Positions 36,211-45,061 of a DNA stretch of 64,000 bases are shown here, piece after piece. Numbering within the stretch: the first letter of the stretch is position 1; every line of letters starts with the position of its first letter. Source of the DNA: Lysobacter_K sp043738095. GTDB lineage: Bacteria > Pseudomonadota > Gammaproteobacteria > Xanthomonadales > Xanthomonadaceae. Location: the NCBI GenBank assembly GCA_043738095.1, contig JAYSZI010000062.1:18606-82605 (forward strand). Reading direction: 5' to 3'. A program made the position numbers and the translations under genes. The notes under the pieces were generated by a model that ran no database searches, was not told the origin of the DNA, and worked only from the letters and a program-made list of their open reading frames with translations.

Positions 36211-36924
36211 ATGAAGTTATATGAAAACGTTGTCATCGGTAACTTTCTCTATGCGTTGGGTTACAACGTTCGGGCGCATTGGGGCGCAAACACCCTTCCT
36301 TCGATAGTCAGTCTATTACAGCAAACGCCAACTGATTCGCAGTTGGCAGACGTTCTTATCGAACAACCAGGTGTGATGTTCCTGCTGGAGTTCAAGCAGT
36401 CAAACAATAGGTCTGGAAAAGAGAAGGCCAAGCGGCTATTGCTACAAAGAGCAGTAAGTAAGGAGGCGAAGTGGGTAGGGGAGCTATCTCGGGACGTTCA
36501 TTTTCATGTGGAAACCTCAGCAGCGTCTGGTCGACTTGACTCGAAGGTGCTCCCATATCTGGACGCGGAGCTTAGCTACGGTGGCGACTCACTTGAAGTG
36601 TTCGTCCAAAAAGTAACCCGTAGCATGCCCGCTGTGCCGGGCAAGTGGTCGGAGGATAGACTTCGTTTCTACCTTTCCAAGGTTGCTGATTGCGCGCTCG
36701 AAGACGTCTCTGGCGGGGGTGGACTACTGTGCAAGGTCGATGCGACCGGCTGTCTCACCTTTGCCGAATTGATCGATCTTCGGCAGCTGCGGCTACAGCA
36801 TTCCCAGTACATCCAACAGTGGCGTGATCAGGCCGCGCTCTCGCGTCGGTTGCAGCGACAAGCCGCACAAGTGTTGCGGAGAATGAATCGTTCGAATGAA
36901 GCTGACCTGGAAATATCTCGGTGA
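36211..36924 (+). CDS. Putative PD-(D/E)XK nuclease-like protein
   Basis: 237 aa. An early segment reads DSQLADVLIEQPGVMFLLEF followed by KQSN. Asp47 is followed 13 residues later by Glu60-x-Lys62 on a hydrophobic strand, the spacing expected of a PD-(D/E)XK catalytic core. The C-terminal third is helical and charged (LQHSQYIQQWRDQAALSRRL). No overall family is recognised. G+C is clearly lower than in the flanking chromosome. The stop overlaps the next start (TGATG), so the two genes form one unit. A nuclease, a restriction-like effector or a structural relative are all open. Confidence 0.6.
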   Translation: MKLYENVVIGNFLYALGYNVRAHWGANTLPSIVSLLQQTPTDSQLADVLIEQPGVMFLLEFKQSNNRSGKEKAKRLLLQRAVSKEAKWVGELSRDVHFHVETSAASGRLDSKVLPYLDAELSYGGDSLEVFVQKVTRSMPAVPGKWSEDRLRFYLSKVADCALEDVSGGGGLLCKVDATGCLTFAELIDLRQLRLQHSQYIQQWRDQAALSRRLQRQAAQVLRRMNRSNEADLEISR

Positions 36925-37517
36925 TGCCTGATCAAGACACATTGATGAAGCGGCGGCATCAGCTCTACGACGACGTAGGTATGGCGCTCGCATTGGCACT
37001 TGAGCATCAAGAGCAAGCCGAGACCATGCTTCGGGAACTCCGTACGTCGTTGACTCGCCTATCGCAGGAGACCGATCGTGTCGCGCCTGCTGCTAGGCAA
37101 GCCGTCACCAGTAGCTTGGACGGTGCGGCTCAGGAAGCTGCAAGATTGCTTTCCAGGCATTTTCAGGAGGCGAACCGACAGGCAAACAGCGCCGCCGAGC
37201 GCTACGAGCGCGCCGCCAAATCGCAGCCTATACAGGGTGCCATTCTGGTCGTCGGCAGCCTGGCGGTATTGGTGTTCGGGTTAGTAGCCTTGGGGGAGAT
37301 GGCGTTGCCCACTCAGACCGAGATCGCCGCGTTGCGATCCGAGCGCGCCGACTTGGTCCGAGACATAGCCAACCTAGAGTCGGCGGGTGCGCGAGCACAC
37401 TTGACTACTTGCGTCACTCCCAGGGGGCACAAGAAGCCTTGCGTGAGGGTGGATGACTCCATGCGGTTCTACGCGGGAGGTCACACGTATCGCATCATAG
37501 CGCCCAAGTCGCGCTAG
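36924..37517 (+). CDS. Mobilization-like membrane protein with central helix and coiled coil
   Basis: About 197 aa from ATG 36924 (GTG 36921 also possible). The N-terminal half is a long charged helix (LRELRTSLTRLSQETDRVAP, SLDGAAQEAARLLSRHFQEA). A single transmembrane segment follows near residue 115 (GAILVVGSLAVLVFGLVALG), then a short coil (EIAALRSERADLVRDIANLE). The C-terminal tail is AHLTTCVTPRGHKKPCVRVD with GGHTYRIIAPKSR. That tail (LTTC...CVRVD...Y) matches, from memory, relaxosome accessory/MobB-like proteins that sit beside relaxases on mobile elements. No relaxase is present here, so the role has either changed or been lost. Confidence 0.55.
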   Translation: MPDQDTLMKRRHQLYDDVGMALALALEHQEQAETMLRELRTSLTRLSQETDRVAPAARQAVTSSLDGAAQEAARLLSRHFQEANRQANSAAERYERAAKSQPIQGAILVVGSLAVLVFGLVALGEMALPTQTEIAALRSERADLVRDIANLESAGARAHLTTCVTPRGHKKPCVRVDDSMRFYAGGHTYRIIAPKSR

Positions 37518-37558
37518 GCCGCCGAGGCTGTCGAGGGACAGGCCCGACGAGGATCTCG

Positions 37559-37777
37559 CTAGCTGGCCTCGAAACAGGATATTTCCACGATCAGATAGTT
37601 CAGGGCGCGATCGGCTGGAAACATGAAATCCTCCCGCTGCAGCCGAAAGAACCGGTGGAAGCGTTTGTCGACAGGCAGCTTGAAAAAATCCACAAGACAG
37701 GAATGGATCGTGTCGGACACGCTGGCGCGGATCGGATCCAGCGTCTCGGCAAGGCCATAGATTTTGATTTGGGTCAT
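37559..37777 (-). pseudogene. Truncated tautomerase-family protein
   Basis: From ATG 37777 the frame reads MTQIKIYGLAETLDPIRASV, then KRFHRFFRLQREDFMFPADR and YLIVEISCFEAS before TAG. Family members (about 130 aa) continue for another 60 residues after EISMFEG. The second half of the 4-oxalocrotonate-tautomerase-like fold is therefore missing. The break is 42 bases from the end of the PD-(D/E)XK/mobilization-like pair, which suggests insertion or deletion at that point. Confidence 0.65.
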
Positions 37778-37986
37778 GGTCGCTGTGGGTGAGGGCGCTG
37801 CCTGATGCAAGGTCAGTGCGTGTCCGGGCCGGTTCTCCGATGGGCTCGGAGCTCAGCAGAAAAAAGCGATCGCTCGAAGAACTTATGAATCGCGTTGTGG
37901 ATAATGTTGGCAGCAAATAAGTCAATGACATCTCACCAATAGGGAAGCCGGCCAGCGCCGGAGTTTCTATTGCGTCGTATCGCTTC

Positions 37987-38814
37987 TTATTTCTTTGGTG
38001 CTGGCTTGAACACCTCACGAAACGCCTTGATGGCGGCAGGATGATAAATGCTGCTATGCGTTTCTTCGGGCATCGCGACGTGGCGCAGCGTTAAGCCAGG
38101 CACAGATTTCTTCTGAAGCGTAGCGGCGAAACGCGCGGAAATTTCCGCAATATCTTTTTGACTGCTAGTAACGAAATATAGAGTTTTTCCGCTATCGTAT
38201 TTTTTCGGTAGGTGCGAATCAAGTTTTCCCACCAGATGCTGACTGTTCCACCACAAGCTCGGATCAAACGCGAGATAGCTATCGAATAAATCCGGCTCCA
38301 GTAAAAATGTCTCCACCACAAACAGGCCGGCCAAGGACTCACCGACAATCGCGGTTTCATTTGTCGTGAGGTATCGCTGTTTCACTTCTGGCATCAGTTC
38401 ATTGCGGATGAATTCGCGGAAGGCTTTTGATTCGCCGACTTTCGGGGCGATTTTTTTATCCTCGGGGTCTTCGGTCAGCCCGGTCAGATCGCGACGACGC
38501 TGGGTGTTCTCGATACCAACCAGCAGAAAGGGACGCATCGTGCCGTTGCCGACCGAGACCTGGATTAAGCCTGCTACATGCAGGAAATCTTCGGTAAGTC
38601 CGCCGTCCGGCATGTACAACACCGGCAAAGGGGTGTCTTCAGGCTCACCGTAGGGATGCGTGGCGTAAATATTGATGCGCCGGGTTTCACCGAGAATTTT
38701 CGATTCGATCGTAAAGGTTTCACCGATGGCGAGCGGCTTGGCTTCGGTGGCACGGACTACATTCGATGTTAAAAAAAGACTTAGGGTGAGAAAAATCGGC
38801 AAGCAGCGAATCAT
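37987..38814 (-). CDS. Secreted alpha/beta-hydrolase esterase (enterochelin-esterase-like)
   Basis: 275 aa with a signal peptide (MIRCLPIFLTLSLFLTSNVV...ATEA). The esterase D/IroE-like pattern includes INIYATHPYGEPEDTPLPVL, YMPDGGL, the nucleophile elbow AIVGESLAGLFVVETFLLEP, FDSYLAFDPSLWWNSQHLVG, and a late His in MPEETHSSIYH. This supplies a Ser-His-acid triad. The gene is markedly poorer in G+C and richer in Lys codons than its surroundings, which suggests recent transfer. GGAAAG lies before the ATG. The substrate is unknown, with an acyl or siderophore ester possible. Confidence 0.85.
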   Translation of the reverse strand: MIRCLPIFLTLSLFLTSNVVRATEAKPLAIGETFTIESKILGETRRINIYATHPYGEPEDTPLPVLYMPDGGLTEDFLHVAGLIQVSVGNGTMRPFLLVGIENTQRRRDLTGLTEDPEDKKIAPKVGESKAFREFIRNELMPEVKQRYLTTNETAIVGESLAGLFVVETFLLEPDLFDSYLAFDPSLWWNSQHLVGKLDSHLPKKYDSGKTLYFVTSSQKDIAEISARFAATLQKKSVPGLTLRHVAMPEETHSSIYHPAAIKAFREVFKPAPKK

Positions 38815-39127
38815 CGATATCTTTCCTTTCTAATTTGATGTTTTTACACCGGTGACAAATGTACACATCGATGTTCGCCGGGGCTGTCGGCATCAGCATG
38901 GCCCAACGCAACTCACGCGCGTCGGGTGCAGCATTCCAAGCGCGCCGGCCGGCGGGGACTTGCGCAGGAATCCTGGTTCATCGCACTTCTTCCTTAAAGC
39001 GGGTAGGCAGGGTCGCTGCCGTCGACAGGCTAATTACGCGTCGATGTGACTTGGACATTCTGGGGGGAGTAAGTGCGGCGCGGCGTGGCGCATCACCCTG
39101 ACGCCGCGTTAGGGGCGCTCGTCCTGA
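38815..39127. other. Intergenic stretch with a hairpin
   Basis: 313 bases without a convincing gene. It holds the esterase promoter at its left end (A/T-rich around 38820-38860). At the right, 39080-39107 forms GCGGCGT / ACGCCGC around a partly paired centre, placed where the leftward hydroxyproline peptidase operon should terminate. There is no T-run, so termination is uncertain. Confidence 0.4.
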
Positions 39128-40330
39128 TCAGCCGAACGGCGCTAGCAGCGAGACGGCGGGTTGCGTGAACCACGCGGCGCCCTGCTCGGTGACGTGGAAA
39201 TGGTCTTCCAGGCGAATGCCGAATCGCCCTGGGATCACGATCATCGGTTCGTCGCTGAAACACATCCCCGGCGCGAGCGGCGTGTGATCGCCACGCACCA
39301 GGTAGGCGGGCTCGTGAACGGCTAGGCCGATGCCATGGCCGGTGCGATGCGGCAGCCCGGGAAGGGCGTAGTCGGGACCGAAGCCTGCGCGTTCGAGCAC
39401 GCGGCGTGCAGTCGCATCGATGAACTCGCACGCCACGCCGGGGCGTACGGCGTCGAAAGCCGCCTGCTGTGCGTCGCGTTCCAGATTCCAGACGCTGATC
39501 TGCTCCGCGGTCGGCGTGCCGAATACATAAGTGCGGGTGATGTCGGAGTTGTAGCCGTCGACCTGGCAACCGGTGTCGATCAGCACGAGATCACCGGGAG
39601 CCAGTCGTTGCTCACCGGGTACGCCGTGCGGATACGCCGTCGCGTGCGCGAACTGCACCGCACAGAACGTGCTGCCGCCGTCGGCGCCCAAGGCGCGATG
39701 GGCTTCGTCGATAAATCGCCGGACCTGGGTCGTAGTAATTCCGGGCGCGAGAATCGCGGCGGCGCGGCGGTGCACCTCTAGGGTCATCGCCATCGCCTGC
39801 CGAATCAGTGCGAGCTCGGCTGGGGATTTGATCATCCGACACGTGTCGGTCACCGTCGCGGCGCTGGCGAACGCGACGCCTGGGCACGCATCGCGCAGGC
39901 CTTCGACAACAAAGAGCGGCGCCTGCGGGTCCAGCGCAACGACTTTGGCTTGATCCTCATGCAAGGCATCGGCGACGAGCCAATAGGGATTCTCATGCTC
40001 GTGCCAAGCGCGAATCTGCGCGTCGATGCCGAGGCCGGCCTCAAGCGAGCCGAGTTCGAAATGCGGACACACGATCACCGGCGTGCCGGTGCGGCGTAGC
40101 ACCATGGCGACCAGACGCTCGGTCGCCGTCCATGGCAAACCGGTGAAGTAGCGAAGGTTCGCCCCGGCGATGACGATGAGTGCGTCGGCCCCGACCTGGG
40201 TCATCAATGCGCGCGCCCGCGCCAGGCGCTGCGCACGCTCGCTGCCGGAGATCGCGGCCACGCGATCCGACCACGGGGCGAGCTGCGCCAGTTCCTGTTG
40301 CGCGGTCGAACCGCCGATGCCGTGCGTCAT
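39128..40330 (-). CDS. M24-family Xaa-Pro dipeptidase-like peptidase
   Basis: 400 aa from ATG 40330. An N-terminal creatinase-type domain (GADALIVIAGANLRYFTGLP) precedes a pita-bread metallopeptidase with GDLVLIDTGCQVDGYNSDIT, PHRTGHGIGLAVHEPAYL, SDEPMIVIPGRFGIRLED. Together these give the five ligands Asp, Asp, His, Glu, Glu. It probably cleaves X-Pro or X-hydroxyproline dipeptides and so feeds the hydroxyproline pathway beside it. Its ATG overlaps the stop of the FAD enzyme gene (ATGA). A start at 40747 would extend into that gene and is rejected. Confidence 0.88.
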   Translation of the reverse strand: MTHGIGGSTAQQELAQLAPWSDRVAAISGSERAQRLARARALMTQVGADALIVIAGANLRYFTGLPWTATERLVAMVLRRTGTPVIVCPHFELGSLEAGLGIDAQIRAWHEHENPYWLVADALHEDQAKVVALDPQAPLFVVEGLRDACPGVAFASAATVTDTCRMIKSPAELALIRQAMAMTLEVHRRAAAILAPGITTTQVRRFIDEAHRALGADGGSTFCAVQFAHATAYPHGVPGEQRLAPGDLVLIDTGCQVDGYNSDITRTYVFGTPTAEQISVWNLERDAQQAAFDAVRPGVACEFIDATARRVLERAGFGPDYALPGLPHRTGHGIGLAVHEPAYLVRGDHTPLAPGMCFSDEPMIVIPGRFGIRLEDHFHVTEQGAAWFTQPAVSLLAPFG

Positions 40331-41595
40331 GTCCGGGATGCCCTTGTAGTGGAATGGAAGCGTTGGAGGTCGAAGGCGGCCATCGAAACCGGTGGTGTAT
40401 CGCCGCTGGCCAACGCAGCCACGGCCTCGGCGGTGATCGGTGCTAGCGTCAAGCCAAGGTGTTGGTGGCCGAAGGCGTAGAGCAGGTTCGAGGCGGCGGG
40501 GCTGCGCCCGATGGCTGGTAGGTAGTCGGGCAGCGTCGGCCGCGAGCCAAACCATTGGCGGCCGTCGCCTGAAGTTGGCAATCCCAGTTCGGCGACGTGA
40601 CGGCGCAGTGCCGCCCACTTGCGCGGATCGGGTGGCGCATGCGGTTGCGCGAATTCGACGAAGCTCGCCGCGCGGAGTCCATCGCGGAGGCGAGTGACGA
40701 TCATCGATCGGTCTTCGAATACCACCGGCGCGCTGGTTGTCGGCCATTCGTGCGTCGGCCAGTGCACGTGGTAGCCGCGCTCGGCGATCAACGGCGGCCG
40801 CGGACCCACCGTTGCCATCAGTGTGCCGGAGTGCACTCCAGCCGCTACCAGGACGATGTCGGCGCTGGACCGATCACCTCGGGCCAGTAGCGCCTCGGCA
40901 CGCCCGCCTTTCACGTGGAGCGATGTCGCGCGGTCCTCGATACAGACGCCGCCGTTTGCTGCAAAGGCTCGCCGCAAGGCCAGCAGCATCTGCGGCAAAT
41001 CAACGATCTGGCCAGTGCCCGTGAACCGGATACCGCCGGCGGGTCGGTGCCGCAGCAGCCCAGTGAAGCCATCGAGCTCGGCGGGGTCGAGGCCACGCAA
41101 TGTTGCCGTGCCGATGTCAACGGCGCTCCACGCCGCGATTCCACGTTCGGCACTGCGAGGTGACTCCCAAAGCACCACATGGCCGTCCTCGGCGAGCAGA
41201 TCGGGACGGCCGACATCGCGAACCAATGCACGCCAGGATGGAATGGCGCTTTCAAGCAACCCGCGCAAAGCAACGGAGCCTTCGCGAAATCGTCCCGGCG
41301 CTGCGGCGCGAACGAAGTGCGTCAACCACGGTGTAAAGCCGCCCGGCGCACGCACATCCAGCGCACCGCCAAAACCGAACCAGCGTCGCGGGGCGCTACG
41401 AATCGTGTTCCATGAAGCCAGCGGTGCGCACTGTTCAATCGCGATATGGCCGGCATTGCCCAACGAGGCACTGGCAGTGTCCATCGGGTCGACCAGGGTC
41501 GTATGCATCCCGCGCTGGCGCAGGCGTAGCGCGCAGGCCAGGCCGACCACGCCTCCGCCGATTACCAGTGCTGACTCCGCCTTTCCGACGCGCAT
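40327..41595 (-). CDS. FAD-dependent D-amino-acid (D-hydroxyproline) dehydrogenase
   Basis: 422 aa of the DAO/DadA family. The dinucleotide motif is ALVIGGGVVGLACALRLRQR and the C-terminal FAD region reads PDYLPAIGRSPAASNLLYAF with GHQHLGLTLAPITAEAVAAL. In this block the likely substrate is cis-4-hydroxy-D-proline, formed by the epimerase encoded across the divergent promoter. Oxidation gives 1-pyrroline-4-hydroxy-2-carboxylate. It is a single-subunit form. The first gene of the leftward pair, it is coupled to the M24 peptidase. Confidence 0.85.
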   Translation of the reverse strand: MRVGKAESALVIGGGVVGLACALRLRQRGMHTTLVDPMDTASASLGNAGHIAIEQCAPLASWNTIRSAPRRWFGFGGALDVRAPGGFTPWLTHFVRAAAPGRFREGSVALRGLLESAIPSWRALVRDVGRPDLLAEDGHVVLWESPRSAERGIAAWSAVDIGTATLRGLDPAELDGFTGLLRHRPAGGIRFTGTGQIVDLPQMLLALRRAFAANGGVCIEDRATSLHVKGGRAEALLARGDRSSADIVLVAAGVHSGTLMATVGPRPPLIAERGYHVHWPTHEWPTTSAPVVFEDRSMIVTRLRDGLRAASFVEFAQPHAPPDPRKWAALRRHVAELGLPTSGDGRQWFGSRPTLPDYLPAIGRSPAASNLLYAFGHQHLGLTLAPITAEAVAALASGDTPPVSMAAFDLQRFHSTTRASRT

Positions 41596-41635
41596 TCGCC
41601 GCTTTCCCCAGAAAGATATGCTCCAATAGACGTAT

Positions 41636-41658
41636 ATCGTATACAGTATCTGTACGAT
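41636..41658. promoter_or_regulatory. Probable GntR operator in the hydroxyproline divergent promoter
   Basis: An imperfect palindrome with outer arms ATCGTA and TACGAT and inner arms ACAG and CTGT lies between the two outward-reading gene sets. Its left half contains GTATAC, the core of many GntR/FadR sites (N-Y-GTATAC-R-N). The only regulator encoded in the block is a GntR-family protein, the obvious binder. The site overlaps the expected promoter for the deaminase gene, so it may act as a substrate-relieved repressor site. Confidence 0.6.
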
Positions 41659-41675
41659 TTCAACTGGAGCAGCAA

Positions 41676-42596
41676 ATGGCGTCTTTGTCCTGTCAGTGGT
41701 CTGGCGTGATCCCCGCAGCCACGACTCAATTCGCCGCGGACTTGTCCGTGGACATCCCCGCGACCCAGCAGGTCCAGCACGCCCTGATTCGCGATGGGGT
41801 GCACGGCTTGATCGTCATCGGCACGGTCGGCGAGAACAATTCGCTCGATGCCGACGAGAAGCTCGGGGTAGTGGCGGCCGCCGCCGAGGTGGCTAACGGC
41901 AAGGTGCCGGTGATCGCCGGGGTGTCCGAGCTGACAACGGACCGGGCGATCGAATTTGCGCGTAATGCCGAGCGCGCCGGCGCTACCGGACTTATGGTGT
42001 TGCCGGCCATGGTCTACGTACCATGTGAAGCTGAACTGCTGGCGCACTTTCGCGCCGTAGCGCAGAGCACCGCGTTGCCGGTGATGCTCTACAACAATCC
42101 GCCGGCGTACCGCGTCAGCGTGACCATGGCGACCCTGGCCGGTTTGGTCGACGTGCCCAACGTGGTGGCGATTAAGGAAAGCGCGCCCGATCCACGCCGC
42201 TTCACTGATCTGTATAACGCTTTCGGCGACCGCTACGCGCTGTTTGCCGGCCTCGACGATGTCGCACTGGAGGGCCTGTTGCTCGGCGCCCGGGGCTGGG
42301 TGTCGGGCTTGACCAATGCGTTTCCGCAGGAGTCGCTGGCCTTGTGGAACGCGCTGAAGCGCGGCGACCTCACGCACGCCCTAACTATCTATCGTTGGTT
42401 CATGCCGCTGCTGCACCTGGATGCCGACCACGATCTGGTGCAGTCGATCAAACTTGCTGAAGCGATCATGGGGCGCGGATCTGAGCGCGTGCGCATGCCA
42501 CGCCTGCCGCTGGCCGGAGCACGTCGCGCGCAGGTGACGCAGATGGTGGAAACGGCGGCCGCTACTCGCCCGACACTCGTTGCCGCCGCGGCCTGA
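41676..42596 (+). CDS. lhpC: 1-pyrroline-4-hydroxy-2-carboxylate deaminase (DapA/NAL superfamily)
   Basis: 306 aa with GGAG ahead of ATG 41676. It is a Schiff-base TIM barrel: VIGTVGENNSLDADEKLGVV, the Tyr motif LPVMLYNNPPAYRV, and the catalytic Lys167 in NVVAIKESAPD. In hydroxyproline catabolism this family converts 1-pyrroline-4-hydroxy-2-carboxylate to 2-oxoglutarate semialdehyde with loss of ammonia. Its place beside the epimerase and the semialdehyde dehydrogenase favours this role over dihydrodipicolinate synthase. The frame is open upstream to 41412, but the palindrome and SD mark the true start. Confidence 0.88.
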   Translation: MASLSCQWSGVIPAATTQFAADLSVDIPATQQVQHALIRDGVHGLIVIGTVGENNSLDADEKLGVVAAAAEVANGKVPVIAGVSELTTDRAIEFARNAERAGATGLMVLPAMVYVPCEAELLAHFRAVAQSTALPVMLYNNPPAYRVSVTMATLAGLVDVPNVVAIKESAPDPRRFTDLYNAFGDRYALFAGLDDVALEGLLLGARGWVSGLTNAFPQESLALWNALKRGDLTHALTIYRWFMPLLHLDADHDLVQSIKLAEAIMGRGSERVRMPRLPLAGARRAQVTQMVETAAATRPTLVAAAA

Positions 42597-42606
42597 GGTT
42601 CGCGCC

Positions 42607-43605
42607 ATGCGCCATACCTTCTTCTGCATCGACGGCCATACTGCGGGCAACCCGGTGCGCCTGGTCAGCGGTGGAGCGCCGCGGCTGGCCGGCGCCTCGA
42701 TGAGCGAGCGGCGCCAGGACTTCCTAGCCCGTTACGACTGGATCCGCACCGGTCTGTTATTCGAGCCGCGTGGCCACGACATGATGTCGGGCGGCTTCCT
42801 CTATCCGCCCACACGTGAGGACGCCGACATCGGCGTGCTGTTCATCGAGACCAGCGGCTGCCTGCCGATGTGTGGTCACGGCACGATCGGCATCATCACC
42901 TTCGGCCTGGAGCACGGGCTGATCCAGCCGCGCGAACCCGGACGCCTGAAGGTCGAAGTCCCGGCGGGGCTGATCGATATCGACTACGTGGAGGACGCCG
43001 GGTACGTGCGCTCGGTGCGCATCCGCAACGTGCCGAGCTATCTCGCCGCAGAAGACGTGCACATCGATGTGCCGGGCTTCGGCGCGCTAATCGTCGACGT
43101 GGCCTACGGCGGCAACTATTACGCCATCGTCGAGCCACAGGGCCCATACCAGGGTTTGGACGCACTCGGCGCGGCGCGCATCATCGAGCTGAGCGGCATG
43201 GTGCGGCGCTTGGTCCGCGAAGCCATCGAACCGGTGCACCCGCTCGATCCGACCATCCGCGGCGTCAGCCATGTGCTGTGGGCGGATGCACCGAAGGGCG
43301 AGGGTGCAGACGCGCGCAATGCGGTGTTCTACGGCGAACGCGCCATCGACCGCAGTCCTTGTGGCACGGGGACCTCAGCGCGTATGGCGCACTTGGTTGC
43401 GAAAGGCCGGCTGCATGTGGGCGACCACTTCGTCCACGAGAGCTACATCGGCAGCCGCTTCGTCGGCCGCGTCGAGGGCTCTACTACCTTGGGTACGCAC
43501 GCAGCGATCGTGCCTTCGATCGAAGGCTCCGCCACCGCCACTGGTTTCAATCAGATATGGATCGACGAGGCCGACGCGTTCTGGCGCGGCTTTGTGGTGA
43601 CCTGA
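42607..43605 (+). CDS. lhpA: 4-hydroxyproline 2-epimerase
   Basis: 332 aa of the proline racemase family. Both acid/base cysteines are present, Cys89 in LPMCGHGTIG and Cys252 in DRSPCGTGTSARMA. Their presence supports an epimerase rather than a 3-hydroxyproline dehydratase, which has Thr at the second site. It converts trans-4-hydroxy-L-proline to cis-4-hydroxy-D-proline for the FAD dehydrogenase. The start is ATG 42607, ten bases after the deaminase stop; an upstream GTG/ATG within the deaminase is less likely. Confidence 0.92.
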   Translation: MRHTFFCIDGHTAGNPVRLVSGGAPRLAGASMSERRQDFLARYDWIRTGLLFEPRGHDMMSGGFLYPPTREDADIGVLFIETSGCLPMCGHGTIGIITFGLEHGLIQPREPGRLKVEVPAGLIDIDYVEDAGYVRSVRIRNVPSYLAAEDVHIDVPGFGALIVDVAYGGNYYAIVEPQGPYQGLDALGAARIIELSGMVRRLVREAIEPVHPLDPTIRGVSHVLWADAPKGEGADARNAVFYGERAIDRSPCGTGTSARMAHLVAKGRLHVGDHFVHESYIGSRFVGRVEGSTTLGTHAAIVPSIEGSATATGFNQIWIDEADAFWRGFVVT

Positions 43606-43615
43606 GAGCACACCC

Positions 43616-45052
43616 ATGTACGAGACACTCACCCTTTCTCATCACGTGGCCGGCCAGGCGATCGCCGACGCGGCCGTGCTCGAGCAGCGCAACCCCGCAT
43701 TCCCGGACGACCTACTCATCCGTATCCCGGAGGCTGGCCCCACCATGGTGGCGCAGGCCGCAAAGGCGGCGCAGGACGCCCTTGCGCCGTTTGCGGCAGC
43801 TGGTATCGAAGCGCGATCTGATGCGCTGTCGAAGATCGGCCACGCGATCGCCGCCAACGTCGCCGAGTTCGCGCTTTTGATCGCGCGCGAAACCGGCAAG
43901 ACCGTGCGGGATGCCCGCGGCGAAACCCTCCGCGCTGCACGCATCTTCGAGTTCTTTGCGGGTGAAGCCCTGCGCAACGCCGGCGAGCGTTTCGAATCGA
44001 CGCGGCCGGGCGCGATGGTGGAGGTCATGCACGCGCCGGTCGGTGTCGTGGGGCTCATCACGCCGTGGAACTTCCCGATTGCGATCCCCGCCTGGAAGAT
44101 CGCGCCCGCGCTCGCATTTGGCAACACGGTCGTGTGGAAACCTTCGGAGGTGTCGTCCGCCATCGCAGCGATGCTGATGCGGATCATCGCCGACGCGGGC
44201 CTGCCTGCCGGCTGCGTCAACATGGTGCTGGGTGCCGGTGTCGCCGGCGAGGCGATCTGTGCCGAACCCGTGTTCGATGCGGTGTCGTTCACCGGTTCCG
44301 AAATGGTGGGCCGGCGTGTGCGCGAAATCGTGTCGGCGCGCGGCGCACGGGTGCAGCTAGAGATGGGCGGGGTCAACGGCCTGATCGTGCTGGCCGACGC
44401 CGACCTCGACATCGCCGTCGAGTGCGCGGTGAACGGCGCCTTTTTCGCTGCCGGTCAGCGGTGCACGGCCACATCGCGGATCATCGTCGAGGAGCGGATC
44501 GCCGATCGTTTCGTCGTGTCGCTCAAGGCGCGCGTCGCCAGGCTCTTGATCGGTGACCCGCGCGAAGCAGCCACCGACATCGGTCCGCTCGCCTCGCCGC
44601 GACAGAAGCAGCGCGTGTTGCAACAGGTAGCGATGGTGCGTGGCACCGGGCTCGTCGCTGCGTTCGGCACCGAACCCGATCCGCGCGACTGCTACTTCGC
44701 GCCGACCCTTTTCGACCGTGTCGAATCCGACAGCCTGCTCGCGCATGAGGAAATCTTCGGGCCAGTGGCAGGCCTGTTCCGAGCCGACAGTTTCGACGCC
44801 GCGATGGCACTGCTGAACGACTCACGCTATGGCCTGTCCGCCGGCCTTTGCACGCGCTCGCTGAAGCATGCCGAGATCTTCAAGCGCGACGCACGCGCCG
44901 GCATGCTGATGATCAATCTGCCCACCGCCGGCGTCGACCACCACGCCCCGTTTGGCGGAGCCGGTGCGTCCAGCTACGGTCCGCGCGAGCAGGGCAGGGC
45001 CGCCCGGTCGTTCTACACCGCGATGCGAACCACGTACCTGAGTCCCGGCTAG
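43616..45052 (+). CDS. 2-oxoglutarate semialdehyde dehydrogenase (ALDH family)
   Basis: 478 aa. ALDH signatures include VGLITPWNFPIAIPAWKIAP, FTGSEMVGRRV, the general base Glu249 in LEMGGVNG (34 residues before the thiol) and catalytic Cys283 in FFAAGQRCTATSR. LFDRVESDSLLAHEEIFGPV follows. It oxidises the deaminase product to 2-oxoglutarate, the last step of the pathway. The usual E-L-G-G-K-N-P is E-M-G-G-V-N-G here, a change also seen in some ketoglutaric semialdehyde enzymes. It lies ten bases after the epimerase gene. Confidence 0.9.
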   Translation: MYETLTLSHHVAGQAIADAAVLEQRNPAFPDDLLIRIPEAGPTMVAQAAKAAQDALAPFAAAGIEARSDALSKIGHAIAANVAEFALLIARETGKTVRDARGETLRAARIFEFFAGEALRNAGERFESTRPGAMVEVMHAPVGVVGLITPWNFPIAIPAWKIAPALAFGNTVVWKPSEVSSAIAAMLMRIIADAGLPAGCVNMVLGAGVAGEAICAEPVFDAVSFTGSEMVGRRVREIVSARGARVQLEMGGVNGLIVLADADLDIAVECAVNGAFFAAGQRCTATSRIIVEERIADRFVVSLKARVARLLIGDPREAATDIGPLASPRQKQRVLQQVAMVRGTGLVAAFGTEPDPRDCYFAPTLFDRVESDSLLAHEEIFGPVAGLFRADSFDAAMALLNDSRYGLSAGLCTRSLKHAEIFKRDARAGMLMINLPTAGVDHHAPFGGAGASSYGPREQGRAARSFYTAMRTTYLSPG

Positions 45053-45061
45053 ACTGGTCGC

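Noticed and set aside
37903..37985. Promoter or small RNA in the A/T-rich spacer beside the esterase
   Set aside because: Only base composition supports it, with no paired hexamers or terminator.
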